Notes: generated by a model not told the origin, from the letters alone. A stretch of DNA of 61,789 bases from Candidatus Cloacimonadota bacterium (GCA_030621085.1 JAUXIJ010000008.1:1-61789), one strand, 5' to 3'. Positions 7,662 to 16,653 are shown, counted from the first letter of the stretch. Made by a program: numbers and translations.

Positions 7662-10592
7662 TTACTTCAACATCAGTATTTTCTTCATTATTGTTTCATC
7701 TTTAGTTGATAATTTGTAGAAGTATATTCCTGATGATACACTCTTTTCGTTATTGTCTTTACCATTCCAGACTACTTCATATGATCCCGCTATTTGCTCT
7801 CCCATGATCAGGATTTTTACATGCTGACCACGAATGTTATAAATGGAAAGCTCGATATTTCCGTCTGATGGAAGATCGTAAGAAATTGTCGTGGTAGGAT
7901 TAAAAGGATTCGGATAATTTGAAGCTGAAAGTTTAACAGGTAGATCATCAGAGCCATTACTGGATGGTGAACGGAAAGAAACATAATAATAGTCCTGCTT
8001 ATATTTAAGGTCGATCGTTGTAGTTTCCCGATAACCGGTTTCGTGATCGTAAACATTGTATTCTCTTATAATTTTGTTCTCTGACCTACTGCCGTAATAG
8101 AATTCAAATTCCAGACTGCCGCCCTGGCATTCCATGATATAAGCACATATCTGGGCAGACGTATCCTGAACCACGGTTGCACCTTTACATTCTCCATTGA
8201 TAATAGCTCCAATCTCAGTAGGCAGATCTTCCGGGTCTAAAGACATATAGATTGGAATATAATCAGCTTCTTCGGTATAAGAAAAATTTTGCGGTTCTTG
8301 AACGATGAACCTTTCTGTTTCCGATTCTCTGACCCAACAAAAATTAACAATATCTTGATCACATTCCACTACTACCATATCGCCGGGACTGAGAGTGTAT
8401 GGAACATCAGGCCAGCCATGGCTGCTATCTATACTCCATTCTTGGTGTTGAATATAGTTAATATTATCTAAATAACCATCAAAAGCGTCATACACATGCT
8501 GTGTTTTTCCTACAAAATAACCAATCCAGTTTTCATAATCGTCACCTGTTAAATCAAAAGTTGTTGTCTCTTTGCACCTGAAACCGGATACATCTATCGA
8601 GTTTTCGGTGACCATTTCGATCTTGTATCCTTTGGGGCTTATAATTAATTCATTTCCATTTTGCCATTGTTGAGATATAGGATTATATGAAAATACTATA
8701 TCTTCATGCATTCCTTCGTACAAATCCAATTTGATCGGATCAAGCAGGTTCTGCACCTGGTTATTGGTGGAAGCATAATAAATGTCCAATATGTCGAAAC
8801 AGAGCCATGTCAAGCCATCGTGCGGTCCGGCGGGTCCTTCGAATACATAAGTTTTCTCATCGTGAGGATGATATAAAGCACCCATATCTGCTCTTGTTCC
8901 GTCGGGATCATTATATTGGGGATCCGGGTCACCGGTATCTATGCAGGGAGATTTTTCTGTTTCGGTCCATTTAAGGGTATAATCGTCATTGCCTGTATCA
9001 TTGAAAAGAGGATCGTCGTCGATATTGCCATTTCCCCAAAAAATATTTCCATTATTGTTTGTTACTATTCCTCCTTGTCCATCTTCTATATCCGAGTAAG
9101 CAATTGTAATAGAATTAGGCATTCCATCTATACTAAAATAAACCTCTTGTGGCAAATTATCCCATAATATAGTATTTACTAATTCGGGATTAGAATTATC
9201 CTTACAATAAATTCCCCCTCCAGAAATTATTGAAGTATTTAAGGTAATCGTGGAATTATTAACATCAGGGTTTGATGTTAAACAATATATTCCACTTCCC
9301 TTTTGAGCATCATTTCTACTGATTATTACATTATTCAAGCTAACACCATTTAAATAACAATAAAGCCCACCGCCATAAGCTGCACTATTATTAATTATAG
9401 TAACATTATCTAGGGATAGATTTCCTGTTCCGTACATTCCACTACCATTGTAATAAATACCTCCTCCATAACCACCGCCAGTTAGAACATTATCGGAAAT
9501 CAAAACATTTATTAATTCAGCTTGTGAGTCAGTTGACACATATATACCACCCCCTTCTACACTAGCAGTATTACCACAAATTTCAACACTTTCCAGAGTA
9601 ATACTTGAATATTGCCAACAAATTAAACCACCTACACAACTATATGCTGAATTATTTTCAATTATCGAATTTTCAATATAAAATTCAGAACCCCAAAAAC
9701 ACATAACACCACCTACATTAGCAAATGGACTTCCCTCTGAGGAATTGTTTGTAATTTCGCATTCACTAAATGTTGCATAAGAACATTGACTCCATAAACC
9801 TGCTCCTTCCGTTGAAACATTTAAGTCAATAACTACATTGTCAAATTCAGCTTCTGAATAACTTAAACAAACACCTCCACCTGCACCTACATTTCTTTCT
9901 GATTCAGGATCATATTGTATATAACTTCCCATGCTATTACCATATATATAAACGCCTGTTGTAAAAGGCCAAGTTTCTAAAGTTTCATTATTTGTAATAG
10001 TAACATTTTTAACGGTAATATTAGAATCAAATTCAGCGCATATACCTGCACCATATTGCTGTGTAGTATTATCAGTAATTGTAGCATCTGAAATTGAAGG
10101 ATTTGACTGGAAACAATAAATTCCGCCCCCCGCAAATCCTGATGAATTATTTGTTATGATCAAATTTTGTAAAGTGGGAGAAGAGAAGTTTTGCAGATGA
10201 ATACCACCGCCTGTATGATATGGATAGTCTTCACCTAAACCATTTTGAATTGTAAAACCACTTAATACTGCTGTTGAATTTTCACCATTATTAAAAGTAA
10301 CAACACTTCCTTCTTCACTACCATCAATGATAGTCTGCTGAATGTAAGACGGATTTTGAGTTGTATAAAATAATGAACCAACAACAATGTTTTTACCATT
10401 AAAATCAATATTTTCATAATATGGGTCTGGATCGTTTGGCCATACAATTATTTCATCATCATCAACAACATAATCTATAGCATCTTGGATAGTGATAAAA
10501 TCTCCCGTACCGTCTTGTTTTACTGTATATGTTGTCCCCAGTAATATAATGGGTAATGCTATTATAACCAATAGAATTATTGCTTTCTTCAT
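7662..10592 (-). CDS. Exported right-handed beta-helix protein with T9SS sorting domain (976 aa)
   Basis: The signal peptide (MKKAIILLVIIALPIILLGT) leads into YTVKQDGTGDFITIQDAID, the same N-terminal cap as the gene at 5223. Residues ~95-540 are a long series of beta-helix turns of the form GGGIYCxxSNP / NVTITNN, typical of polymorphic-outer-membrane-like and parallel beta-helix proteins. A different beta-sandwich region follows (about 580-880), then a T9SS type A sorting domain (NYPNPFNPTTTISYDL ... GIYFYKLST). The sorting domain differs from the near-identical trio at 5223, 10962 and 13226. The ribosome site is AGGAG upstream of the ATG. The candidate leader element at 10643-10849 lies just upstream. 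Probable cell-surface protein; ligand unknown. Confidence 0.85.
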   Translation of the reverse strand: MKKAIILLVIIALPIILLGTTYTVKQDGTGDFITIQDAIDYVVDDDEIIVWPNDPDPYYENIDFNGKNIVVGSLFYTTQNPSYIQQTIIDGSEEGSVVTFNNGENSTAVLSGFTIQNGLGEDYPYHTGGGIHLQNFSSPTLQNLIITNNSSGFAGGGIYCFQSNPSISDATITDNTTQQYGAGICAEFDSNITVKNVTITNNETLETWPFTTGVYIYGNSMGSYIQYDPESERNVGAGGGVCLSYSEAEFDNVVIDLNVSTEGAGLWSQCSYATFSECEITNNSSEGSPFANVGGVMCFWGSEFYIENSIIENNSAYSCVGGLICWQYSSITLESVEICGNTASVEGGGIYVSTDSQAELINVLISDNVLTGGGYGGGIYYNGSGMYGTGNLSLDNVTIINNSAAYGGGLYCYLNGVSLNNVIISRNDAQKGSGIYCLTSNPDVNNSTITLNTSIISGGGIYCKDNSNPELVNTILWDNLPQEVYFSIDGMPNSITIAYSDIEDGQGGIVTNNNGNIFWGNGNIDDDPLFNDTGNDDYTLKWTETEKSPCIDTGDPDPQYNDPDGTRADMGALYHPHDEKTYVFEGPAGPHDGLTWLCFDILDIYYASTNNQVQNLLDPIKLDLYEGMHEDIVFSYNPISQQWQNGNELIISPKGYKIEMVTENSIDVSGFRCKETTTFDLTGDDYENWIGYFVGKTQHVYDAFDGYLDNINYIQHQEWSIDSSHGWPDVPYTLSPGDMVVVECDQDIVNFCWVRESETERFIVQEPQNFSYTEEADYIPIYMSLDPEDLPTEIGAIINGECKGATVVQDTSAQICAYIMECQGGSLEFEFYYGSRSENKIIREYNVYDHETGYRETTTIDLKYKQDYYYVSFRSPSSNGSDDLPVKLSASNYPNPFNPTTTISYDLPSDGNIELSIYNIRGQHVKILIMGEQIAGSYEVVWNGKDNNEKSVSSGIYFYKLSTKDETIMKKILMLK

Positions 10593-10642
10593 CTTTCATT
10601 TCTCCTTTTTTCTTTTTTGTTTTTCCTGAGATTAGGAGAATA

Positions 10643-10678
10643 TCACACGAACTTATTCTTACAGATAATGAACAGCAT
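10643..10678 (-). CDS. Candidate 11-aa upstream ORF in leader element, copy 1
   Basis: Encodes MLFIICKNKFV and stop. A strong ribosome site (AAGGAGG, 10684-10690) lies 5 nt before ATG. The second leader copy (16069-16104) encodes exactly the same peptide; the two codon differences (CTG/TTG and TTC/TTT) are both synonymous. The ORF ends about 50 nt before the start of the beta-helix gene. It could be a regulatory leader peptide, or a chance ORF in a young repeat. Two copies are too few to prove selection. Confidence 0.4.
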   Translation of the reverse strand: MLFIICKNKFV

Positions 10679-10849
10679 ATCTACCTCCTTCAAAATCAAT
10701 TGAAGGAAGAGAGCGTCAAACTATTTCCACAAAAACTTTTTGACATCATTCCGATGAAATTTCTTAACGTCTCCGGGAAGAGTGCTGTGGAGATTATTTT
10801 GCAATGGACCTATCCTTGCGATATCGAAACACTCTCTTCCTTTATAATC
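10643..10849 (-). promoter_or_regulatory. Candidate structured leader element, copy 1 (switch-like)
   Basis: A ~205-bp sequence found twice in the window, each time just upstream of a minus-strand exported-protein gene. Read on minus: AAGGAAGAGAGTGTT (10842-10828) can pair over 15 bp, with two G-U pairs, to GACGCTCTCTTCCTT (10717-10703), closing a ~110-nt domain. That domain contains the conserved TCTCC...GGAGA. The pyrimidine strand can instead pair downstream (CCTTCAA with TTGAAGG), which would cover the ribosome site of the 11-codon ORF. This is the layout of a translational switch, but no known riboswitch class is recognisable. A mobile MITE with terminal inverted repeats is the main alternative. 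Confidence 0.45.
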
Positions 10850-10940
10850 ATCTGCCAGTTAAGGTTTACAACCTGAATTATACGTTTATTTTTAAATATA
10901 CTCCAAACCATGTGGTTCAATTAGTATAATTAGAAATTAT

Positions 10941-10961
10941 GGACAGAACAATGTTCTATCC
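10941..10961 (-). terminator. Weak hairpin after frameshifted propeller gene
   Basis: On minus, GGATAGAAC / GTTCTGTCC (one G-U pair) forms a short hairpin directly after the stop codon at 10962. The sequence after it is AT-rich with only short T runs. Possible terminator. Confidence 0.35.
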
Positions 10962-13218
10962 CTACTTCAATAGCATACACTTCTTAGTAAAGCATTTTTC
11001 GGGCGTTTGCAATTTGTAGAAATAAACACCGGAACCAACCGGTTTTCCATTATCATCTTTCCCATTCCAGATCATTTCGCTTCTGCCGGGGCTCATGTAG
11101 CAATCCAATAAAGTCTTTACCTTTTGTCCTTTGATGTTATAAATCTCAAGTTTTACGTTTCCCTCTTCCGGGAGATTGAATACAATCTTTGTTTCTGGAT
11201 TAAAGGGATTTGGATAGTTTGAAAGGCTGATTCTGTTACTATAGATTTCATTTTCAAACATAAATGTATTATTATAATCATATTTATATAATGATATCCC
11301 TGTCGAAGATGTTAATAAAACATAATCTTCATTATCTCTTTCGATAAAATACCTTAAATCAGTTAGAAAAGGCATTTCAAGACTATATATAGGATCATTT
11401 ATATTGTAGCCGTTTTCAATGTCGAATACATTAATGCTGTAACAACCCTGGAAAAAAAGGTTTTCCTCTATACCTACAGAAAAACTTTCCAAATTATGTG
11501 GATATTCAAATAAAAACTCCGGTTCTAAGGGATTTTCTAAAGAATATATTGCTAATTCTTGATTCTGTTGTGTTTGCAAATAACCATCATTACGAAGCCA
11601 GAAACCTAGTAGATCATCAATTTCAAGAGTCGCTACAACTTCAGGATAATCTCCGTCGAGATTACCTAATATATTAATTGTATCATCTCCACCACGATAA
11701 TATACATAATCTCCATATTTAAAATAACCATACATATGAGGATATAGTTCAAAATCATAAATTACCTGAGGATTAAACGGTTCAGAAATATCATATCTCA
11801 CAAAGTGATTCTCATAAGTGCCGGCTATAGTCTCTAGGGCATAAAGATATGGATATTCAAGGTAAACATAGGTAGCAAATATGTTTTCTATTCTGTTAAC
11901 GAGTTCAGGATTTTCTATATCGGATATGTCGTAAATATCGATGTTTTCATTATAATCAGGATAAGAAACTAAGGGTATAGCAAGGAGATTATCTTCAAAA
12001 TCACTTGCATATTGAAAATGATTATCAAAATGTGTGCAGATATAATAGACATTATTTAAATCAGATATATCATAAAAATGCATTCCATGCCAATATTGTG
12101 TTCGTACAGCTAAAAGATCATCATTCATATATACACCTCTCTTTGCTTTGAACTCAGGAAATGTATCAAGATATTCAAATTGATCATTAATAATTTTGAA
12201 TTGATGAATACCAAGACGAGTGTCAACTCGATAAAAATAATCTTCAAAACACACGCAACCATCCAAATTATAGATAGAGTCGTAATTACAGGAAGAAAGC
12301 TGCACAGGGTCTTCGAAATTAGAAACATCATATAAACCGACGCAGCCGTTTTTCAAGGGAATGATAATTCTATCATCATTAAAAATTGCCAGATTATGCA
12401 GTGCATTCTCATCAGGAAATTCTATTGTTCTCAGTAATTGCCAATCTGATATATCAGATATATCAAAAAAAGAATATTGTCCAGGTTCACACATACACAA
12501 AGTTGTATCATTAATTATTTTTGTTAAACCTATCGGAAGGTTCGGAAAAATTACATTGAAATCTATTTGTGCAATTTCCTGGATATCACAAACATCACTT
12601 ACATCGAATATGTGCATCAAGCCATCAATATCGTCATCCCAGGTGTATAAATATTGTTCATTAAGCTTATAAAGTCTATTATCATGAAAAAATGAAGGAT
12701 AATAATTATATTCGTTTACTATCTCTAAATTTTCAAGTTCATATATATAGAGGTTCGGTATAATAAAAATGCGGCATAACAAAAAGATGATTGTTTATTA
12801 ATAAAATTTGACTGACATATTCATCATCATAAAAGTTGATTGAATCTAATAGTGTAAGTGTGCCATTCTCTATTAATACTTTATATAATCTACTTTTTAC
12901 AGATGATCCTAATGTAGTTCCTAGACTAAAGACATAATCTCCGCTTATACCAAGAAGGATTAATTCAGATTGTATATTTGCACCAAGCAATCCCCACAAT
13001 GGCAATTCATCCAACTCTATTAGAGTTCCATTATAATCATTAGTAAGCAGATGTAACGCCCTTTCACCGGAAGCAAGAATGCGATCTTCGTCTTTTACTA
13101 TTTTTCTATAGTCGTCTGCTTCATAGATATCAGCCACTTTTTCAAGTGTGAAGTCTTGAGCGTAACTCAAAGATATTATTGAAAGTAAAATGAGGATCAT
13201 CATTAATTTTAATTTCAT
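10962..13218 (-). pseudogene. Exported beta-propeller (LVIVD-like) T9SS cargo gene, frameshifted
   Basis: Two reading frames together make one protein. The first part (13218-12739, 159 aa) has a signal peptide (MKLKLMMILILLSIISLSYA) and ends ...YTEPLYI, then stop. The second (606 aa in another frame) continues YELENLEIVNEYNYY and runs to a T9SS sorting domain (NYPNPFNPETKIVF). The frames meet at a TA tract at 12741-12749: one more TA unit would give a single ~752-aa protein, close to the 763 aa of the intact paralogue next door. The body has repeats such as IYDISDIENPELV, typical of LVIVD beta-propeller proteins. It may be a recent pseudogene, a phase-variable gene or an assembly error. Its start is 7 nt from the end of the upstream gene. 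Confidence 0.75.
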
Positions 13219-13225
13219 ATATCAT

Positions 13226-15517
13226 TTACTTTAATAACATACACTTCTTAGTAAAGCTTTTTCCGGGCGTTTGCAATTGATATAAGTAAACTCCACTGGA
13301 AACTCGTTTCCCGTTATCCTCCCGCCCATTCCAGATCATTTCGCTGTGACCGGGACTCATGTAACAATCTAATAGGGTTTTAACCAGTTGCCCTTTAATA
13401 TTATATATCTCCAATTTTACGTTTCCTTCTTCAGGAAGATTAAATTGTATTGTTGTTTCAGGATTGAAGGGATTGGGATAATTGGAAAGTGTAACCTCTA
13501 GTTTGGGGAGCTCATCTTCTGCAGAGGTTTCGAGTATGTAACTGTAAGTGGAAATACATTCTAATTGCTCACAAAAAAAGTAGTCATCTTCACCTTGGGA
13601 GAAAAATGATATACCCCGATAATCAGAGTTTAAATTAAAATAATCAAAAGGTTCTAACTCGCCAGTTGGATCATTTTCAAGATCATATAAAAATACTGTG
13701 AAACGGCAAGGACTAAACAAGACATTATCAATATAATAGCTATTATAGCCGGTCGCAGTATTCTGGATGGTAAAAGCAAGTTCCGGATTTAAAGGATCAT
13801 CTAAATTGTAAAAGGAATCACTTCCTGTGTGATTATATGGACTTGAGTTCAAATAAGACTTGATCCTTCGTATCTGAAAACCATCTGCAAAATTAGCAAT
13901 TTGATTTACTAATTCCGGCTCCTCTTCCTCAAAACCATCAAATATAAATAAATCAGATCCACCATTTTCAAATATCCCTATACCATATAAATATCCGTTA
14001 TAGAATAATGACTGGAATATAATTTCAGAAAATTCATACAATAGTATTTGTTCTATATTTTCGGGATATTCAATATCATATTTTCTTATTTCTACTGACT
14101 GGAAAGAATTTATATAAGAATATAGATAGATATTATCGGGTTCATTTTCATTCATCAATAAAGAGGAGATTCCATTTAATAATTCATTCCATATCTGAAT
14201 AGGATTTGAGATATTTGATATACAATATATCCTGTAATAATAATTCAATCCCACTTGTATGATTAAATGAATATGTTCATTAATTATTTCAAAAGTTTGT
14301 ACATACAAATCTTCAAATAGAATTGTGATAAGCTCAGGTAAATTTATATTTTCAATATCATAAACATACAATCCTCTGGAAAAGCCTGAAGTTATTAAAT
14401 AATTATTATAGAGTAGGAATTTAACTTTGTTTGTTCGATTATTTATAAAGTTATCAACATATTCGATCATCCCTCCTTGATAATTCATTAATAATATCCC
14501 ATGATTATATGAACCGACATAAAGGTGTCCATTATCATAAATAATTCCTGTTAATGTTAGAAAGTAGGGATCTAAAATACTTAGTTCATCGATCGGATAT
14601 TCCCAAAAATCATATAATATGGGATTCCCAATATCTGTAATATCTACCACTTCAATACCTGCACTTTGAGAAGGAATGAGAAGAAAGTTATCTATTTGTA
14701 TACAATCACCAAATGGGCTTGCGTTGTTATACCGATAATAAGTGCTAACTATCTGTATATTTGATAGATCTGAAATATCATAAATACTGATACTCTCGTT
14801 GCCCAATAGCACCAAATTATCATCGTTAATTGCATAAATTTTCATAAAGTCAGTTGGACATGTAGCAAAATCAACCGATCCAACCATTTGTATATTATAA
14901 ATATTAGTATAATCATAAACATCAAAGATAAGATCAATATAATTTCTTCTGTGCAAAAAATAATTTTCCCTTAATGGACAAGTCCAGTTGTTTACGGGAA
15001 ATAATAATATTTCCTCAAAAGTAACGGGATCAATAAAAACAAGCTGGGTAATTACCCATTCATTATCGATCTCTTCGAGTTTATGATAAGCAAGATAACC
15101 CCCGTAAGTTCTTAAAACATAGTTTATAATATTTTCAGGAAAGATAATACTATCAACAACAACCGGTTCATAAGGATTGGAAACGTCTATTTTATATAGT
15201 GCACTGAGAATTTCACCCTGCCATCTAAAAATTGAAGAAACCGATACAAAAACATTGTTTCCGATTTTTTCAATATCATCAACTTCTCCTTCAATCGGGA
15301 TCACACTGATTCTGGTAAGTTCACCGTCTTCATCAACTGTATTAATTTCAAATCCATAATGGCTTATTGCGTACATATAGTTATCTTCTATCAATAAACG
15401 GTGTAGGTCGCCATAATGACCGCTAACTGCAAACTCATCTATTTTCTCAAATTCAAAAGTTAAAGATGATAGTATTATCGGGAAAAAACATAAAACAATA
15501 TTTAAAAACTTTTTCAT
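13226..15517 (-). CDS. Exported beta-propeller (LVIVD-like) protein with T9SS sorting domain (763 aa)
   Basis: The signal peptide (MKKFLNIVLCFFPIILSS) is followed by about 640 residues of repeats in which blades carry phrases such as IYDISDLSNIQIV, VVDITDIGNPILY and VYDIENINLPELI. This is the pattern of LVIVD-type beta-propellers, common in surface proteins of this phylum. The C-terminus is a T9SS type A domain (NYPNPFNPETTIQF ... GVYLYQLQT) nearly identical to those at 5223 and 10962. It is the intact paralogue of the frameshifted gene just downstream and forms a tandem duplication with it. The propeller probably binds protein or glycan; no enzyme motif is visible. Confidence 0.8.
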   Translation of the reverse strand: MKKFLNIVLCFFPIILSSLTFEFEKIDEFAVSGHYGDLHRLLIEDNYMYAISHYGFEINTVDEDGELTRISVIPIEGEVDDIEKIGNNVFVSVSSIFRWQGEILSALYKIDVSNPYEPVVVDSIIFPENIINYVLRTYGGYLAYHKLEEIDNEWVITQLVFIDPVTFEEILLFPVNNWTCPLRENYFLHRRNYIDLIFDVYDYTNIYNIQMVGSVDFATCPTDFMKIYAINDDNLVLLGNESISIYDISDLSNIQIVSTYYRYNNASPFGDCIQIDNFLLIPSQSAGIEVVDITDIGNPILYDFWEYPIDELSILDPYFLTLTGIIYDNGHLYVGSYNHGILLMNYQGGMIEYVDNFINNRTNKVKFLLYNNYLITSGFSRGLYVYDIENINLPELITILFEDLYVQTFEIINEHIHLIIQVGLNYYYRIYCISNISNPIQIWNELLNGISSLLMNENEPDNIYLYSYINSFQSVEIRKYDIEYPENIEQILLYEFSEIIFQSLFYNGYLYGIGIFENGGSDLFIFDGFEEEEPELVNQIANFADGFQIRRIKSYLNSSPYNHTGSDSFYNLDDPLNPELAFTIQNTATGYNSYYIDNVLFSPCRFTVFLYDLENDPTGELEPFDYFNLNSDYRGISFFSQGEDDYFFCEQLECISTYSYILETSAEDELPKLEVTLSNYPNPFNPETTIQFNLPEEGNVKLEIYNIKGQLVKTLLDCYMSPGHSEMIWNGREDNGKRVSSGVYLYQLQTPGKSFTKKCMLLK

Positions 15518-15561
15518 AATTATTCCTTATTTAGGATTTACACTTTTAACAAAATTTAAAT

Positions 15562-15591
15562 TTCTGCGGAGCCTTTTATAGCTCCGCAGAA
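15562..15591 (-). terminator. Hairpin terminator after small secreted protein gene
   Basis: An 11-bp perfect stem (TTCTGCGGAGC / GCTCCGCAGAA) with an 8-nt loop lies 13 nt after the stop at 15605 and is followed on minus by AAATTTAAATTTTG. A likely terminator, with an imperfect T tract. Confidence 0.6.
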
Positions 15592-15604
15592 GATATTTAA
15601 AGGT

Positions 15605-15985
15605 TTAGTCTTGCACAGGTGGATCATCAGGTCTAGGTTCATAAGGACCAGGTAGCCTTATGCTAATTCCCCATTGTCCATGATAAGAAAATGGACCACT
15701 TACTTCTCTGTCTCCCTGGTGTGCATAATAATGATATCCACCTGGGATAATGTATACATCATGAAAAGTATATGTTATAGGCTGTTCAAACATTGGACCT
15801 GAATTAAGTATAGTCCATGTTTGGTTGGCCCAATCTCTGATTTCAACAATAACAGCTTGATTTGACCAACCATAACTATATACATTACTGACTTCAACAT
15901 CCATTAAATCTGCATGCAATATTGCAATACACAAAACAAAAATTGCCATAAAAGCAACTATTATTGTATTTTTTCTAGAAAACAT
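15605..15985 (-). CDS. Small secreted protein, unknown function (126 aa)
   Basis: Not recognised. It has a clear N-terminal signal peptide (basic MFSRKN, then a hydrophobic stretch ending about LHADL). The mature part is ~100 residues, rich in Y, W, H and G, with a predicted all-beta look and a proline/aspartate-rich tail (PGPYEPRPDDPPVQD). It has no T9SS sorting domain, unlike the neighbours. A strong ribosome site (AAAGGAG, 8-9 nt before ATG) sets the start. The second copy of the candidate leader element (16069-16272) lies upstream, so it may share regulation with the beta-helix gene at 7662. Confidence 0.65.
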   Translation of the reverse strand: MFSRKNTIIVAFMAIFVLCIAILHADLMDVEVSNVYSYGWSNQAVIVEIRDWANQTWTILNSGPMFEQPITYTFHDVYIIPGGYHYYAHQGDREVSGPFSYHGQWGISIRLPGPYEPRPDDPPVQD

Positions 15986-16068
15986 TTTCTTTCTCCTTTT
16001 TTTTAAAAAGATTAAAACTCAATTCATTTCTTACTCGGGTAACTGTTAATGATCTTAAAAGAGATTCT

Positions 16069-16104
16069 TCACACAAACTTATTCTTACAGATAATGAACA
16101 ACAT
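16069..16104 (-). CDS. Candidate 11-aa upstream ORF in leader element, copy 2
   Basis: Encodes MLFIICKNKFV and stop, the same peptide as 10643-10678. The ribosome site is AAGGAAG (16107-16113). It ends 83 nt before the start codon of the small secreted protein gene at 15985. See copy 1 for the caveats. Confidence 0.4.
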   Translation of the reverse strand: MLFIICKNKFV

Positions 16105-16272
16105 ATCTTCCTTCTTCATTTCTTATTGAAGGAAGAGAGCGTCAAACTATTTCCACAAAACTTTTTGACATCATTTCGCTGAAATCACTTAATGTCTCCG
16201 GGAAGAGTGCTGTGGAGATTAATGCATTGGACCGACCCATGCTGTTTCGAAACACTCTCTTCCTTTATAATT
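16069..16272 (-). promoter_or_regulatory. Candidate structured leader element, copy 2 (switch-like)
   Basis: Homologous to 10643-10849. The closing stem is kept (minus strand 16265-16251 with 16143-16129), as is the inner TCTCC...GGAGA pair. The segment between the closing stem and the ribosome site has changed from copy 1, yet the pyrimidine strand can still pair with the ribosome site, now as CTTCCTTC with GAAGGAAG. Similarity stops sharply at the outer edge, next to TATAA. That could be a -10 box (which would start transcription inside the stem and weaken the switch model) or an insertion edge of a mobile element. Confidence 0.45.
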
Positions 16273-16280
16273 ATTAAAAT

Positions 16281-16312
16281 TCTCGTTCCCAAAGAGGGCT
16301 TTGGGAACGAGA
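16281..16312. repeat. Strong 14-bp REP-like hairpin
   Basis: TCTCGTTCCCAAAG / CTTTGGGAACGAGA with a 4-nt loop, perfect over 14 bp. It lies between the end of the nuclease-like gene (16351) and leader copy 2, so it may also end transcription of the former on minus. Its arms match the palindrome at 1441-1502. Confidence 0.65.
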
Positions 16313-16350
16313 GAGAAAAAATATTTTAATCGTCTATTCTTCTTAAATGT

Positions 16351-16638
16351 CTATTCTTCTGTCTTACTTCCTAGGTGATCCCGTATATCCATGCCATCTA
16401 CAAATACGTCACAGAGCAGGCGACCGGTATGCAGGTTCATAGGATTTCGCAAGTCTACTTGTTTATTGAGGATCATTTTTTCCAATTGTATTTTAGCTTC
16501 ATCATAAGCGGGATTGCCAAGAAATGGAGATTTAATCCCTTTCAATCCCACAATATTCCCGGTATTATCATTCCAGTTCCAACGTGGATATATTTCAAAA
16601 GTATCACCATCGAATACTTTGGTTACTTTAAACATCAT
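16351..16638 (-). CDS. Staphylococcal-nuclease-like small protein, catalytically degenerate (95 aa)
   Basis: The opening VTKVFDGDTFEI and later GRLLCDVFVDGMDIRDHL match the start and core of the thermonuclease (SNase) fold. Of the three catalytic residues of staphylococcal nuclease (Arg35, Glu43, Arg87), only the third seems present, in GRLL. The segment that should read RLxGIDxPE is here GLKGIKSPF, so the first Arg, the Ca-binding Asp and the catalytic Glu are replaced. It has no signal peptide, and at 95 aa is shorter than typical (~140). Probably a binding protein rather than an active nuclease. It lies 15 nt downstream of the response regulator, in the same unit, with ribosome site GAGGA. 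Confidence 0.6.
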   Translation of the reverse strand: MMFKVTKVFDGDTFEIYPRWNWNDNTGNIVGLKGIKSPFLGNPAYDEAKIQLEKMILNKQVDLRNPMNLHTGRLLCDVFVDGMDIRDHLGSKTEE

Positions 16639-16653
16639 AAATTTATCCTCATT

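Noticed and set aside
12739..12790. Programmed ribosomal frameshift between the two propeller fragments
   Set aside because: No slippery heptamer or downstream structure is evident; the TA tract explains the break more simply.
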